From positions 1 through 6,550 of the forward strand of contig WGBT01000100.1 of assembly GCA_015494185.1 (NCBI GenBank): 6,550 nt of DNA, given 5' to 3'. Position numbers and translations under genes: made by a program. The notes under the pieces were generated by a model that was not told where the DNA came from, ran no database searches, and was given only the letters and a program-made list of their open reading frames with translations. This stretch comes from Hyphomicrobiales bacterium (GTDB lineage: Bacteria > Pseudomonadota > Alphaproteobacteria > Rhizobiales > S144-35). Numbering within the stretch: position 1 is the stretch's first letter; the number at the start of each line of letters is the position of its first letter. Positions 5,802 to 6,550 of this stretch are shown here, piece by piece.

Positions 5802-5970
5802 AATCTTTCATTCCTCTCAAGCGCATAGTCGATCAAACTTGCCGATCGATAGGTCCCAACGACACATAACGAACGGACGCCTCATCGATACACCGATAAA
5901 CCTGTTTCAACAAAAGCGGCGTCTTCATCATAACCGTTGCGGCTGAACATCAAACCAGCCTTGGCAACGC
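5802..5970 (-). other. 169-bp tig-clpP intergenic region, promoter not identified
   Basis: It should hold either the clpP promoter or a readthrough spacer. TTGAAA (minus strand, 5905-5910) is a -35-like word, but 17 bp downstream is only CGATGA, and no good -10 is seen. The ribosome site GAGAGG is at 5813-5818. ATCGA-containing words recur here. No T-tailed hairpin follows tig, so co-transcription of tig and clpP is possible. Confidence 0.35.
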
Positions 5971-6550
5971 TTATGCGGCCTCATCTTCACCTTCATCAGG
6001 AACTTTGAACAACTCTTCCTGAGTAACCGTTTTATCCTCAACTTTTACCAAGGCCAACAGGAAGTCAACGACCTTGTCTTCAAACAAGGGGGCGCGAATT
6101 TCCGCCTGAGCTTCAGGGGTGCGCTGCACATAGTCATACATCTGTTTCTCATAACCTGAGAATTGAGAAACATAATCACGAACAGCTTTCTCGATCTCGG
6201 CATTGGTTAGAGTAATCTCGTGTTTGCGGCCGATTTCGGAAAGCACCAAGCCAACCCGAACCCGGCGTTCGGCAAGCGCCCGGCGTTTTTCCCGCAACGC
6301 CTGTTCCTCCTCTTGACTCATTTCCCCATGATGATGCTCGTGATCGTGGTCATCATCGTGATCGTGGCCGTGGTCATGGTCATGCCTGTGAGCCGCCGAA
6401 CGCTTGCGTTTTTCCCGCTCGATAATATCGTCAAGCTCACTTTCAACCAAAGATTGAGGCAGCTCGAAATTTTGATGCGCCTTGTCGATCGCATCGAACA
6501 GCGCCTTTTTGAGCTTGGCCCGTGAAACCGTCTTGATATCTTCCATCAAC
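5971..6550 (-). CDS. tig: Trigger factor, C-terminal part (5' end outside the window)
   Basis: Trigger factor is the ribosome-associated chaperone that binds nascent chains at the exit tunnel. The frame is open from the right edge to TAA at 5971-5973, giving 192 visible residues of the C-terminal helical chaperone domain. The ribosome-binding tail and prolyl isomerase domain would be encoded beyond 6550. Family-like stretches are FELPQSLVESELDDI (fragment residues 28-42, counted from the TTG at 6547-6549), RRVRVGLVLSEIGRKHEI and the terminal helices (EAQAEIRAPLFEDKVVDFLLA). Between them, replacing a normally variable acidic linker, is a His/Asp-rich segment (fragment residues 54-75) followed by a highly charged helix. 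The acidic C-terminus ends DEGEDEAA. The TTG is not a real start; the preceding codon is cut by the window edge. The gene heads the clpP-clpX-lon cluster, as is usual in proteobacteria. Confidence 0.95.
   Translation of the reverse strand, partial: LMEDIKTVSRAKLKKALFDAIDKAHQNFELPQSLVESELDDIIEREKRKRSAAHRHDHDHGHDHDDDHDHEHHHGEMSQEEEQALREKRRALAERRVRVGLVLSEIGRKHEITLTNAEIEKAVRDYVSQFSGYEKQMYDYVQRTPEAQAEIRAPLFEDKVVDFLLALVKVEDKTVTQEELFKVPDEGEDEAA
6325..6390 (-). repeat. Low-complexity His/Asp-rich insert in trigger factor
   Basis: This 22-codon segment encodes 11 histidines and 7 aspartates, mostly alternating (HDHDHGHDH..., ending EHHHG). The DNA is a degenerate run of CAT/CAC and GAT/GAC codons. 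The mixed codons suggest it is kept at the protein level and is not a fresh triplet expansion. It lies between two helices of the chaperone domain and could bind Ni, Zn or Cu; this is inference from composition. Confidence 0.85.

Noticed and set aside
5295..5828. 177-codon plus-strand ORF opposite clpP copy 1
   Set aside because: It is the complement of a highly conserved ClpP reading frame. A similar antisense frame exists opposite copy 2, as expected from the paralogy.
6547..6549. TTG as the start of tig
   Set aside because: The residues from this point begin in the middle of the trigger factor chaperone domain. The gene clearly continues beyond the right edge.

Overview
The window is a stretch of an alphaproteobacterial chromosome carrying the cytoplasmic protein quality-control cluster. 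All genes lie on the minus strand, so the transcription order runs from high to low coordinates: tig (trigger factor, 3' part), a first clpP, a second clpP, clpX, and lon (5' part, about 722 codons). The tig-clpP-clpX-lon order and the close match of the encoded proteins to alphaproteobacterial forms suggest that class. Base composition looks near balanced rather than GC-rich. I cannot name the genus.

Layout. Positions 5971-6550 hold the C-terminal part of trigger factor, with an unusual His/Asp-rich insert. A 169-bp gap follows, then clpP copy 1 (5151-5801), an 82-bp gap, and clpP copy 2 (4436-5068, with the start re-assigned from an in-frame TTG to an ATG). A 521-bp gene-poor gap (3915-4435) contains a strong hairpin just after clpP copy 2, a promoter-like pair whose spacer holds a perfect 12-bp palindrome, and a paired 11-bp direct repeat. 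clpX (2649-3914) is complete. A second long gap (2168-2648) holds a perfect TATAAT box and a paired 10-bp direct repeat, and leads into lon, which runs off the left edge just before its catalytic lysine.

Functionally, trigger factor helps nascent chains fold at the ribosome. ClpX unfolds tagged or regulatory proteins and feeds them into the ClpP chamber. Lon is an independent ATP-dependent protease. The main departure from the textbook cluster is the tandem pair of complete, catalytically intact clpP genes. One encodes a canonical protein. The other is diverged in its N-terminal axial segment and at one residue of the pocket that docks the ClpX IGF loop, which suggests a specialised or mixed ClpP1P2-type protease. 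Other points for follow-up are the His-rich insert in trigger factor and the similar paired repeats, both with a 17-bp period, upstream of clpX and lon. I found no mobile elements, RNA genes, CRISPR arrays or plus-strand genes, and no evidence of a wholly new system.
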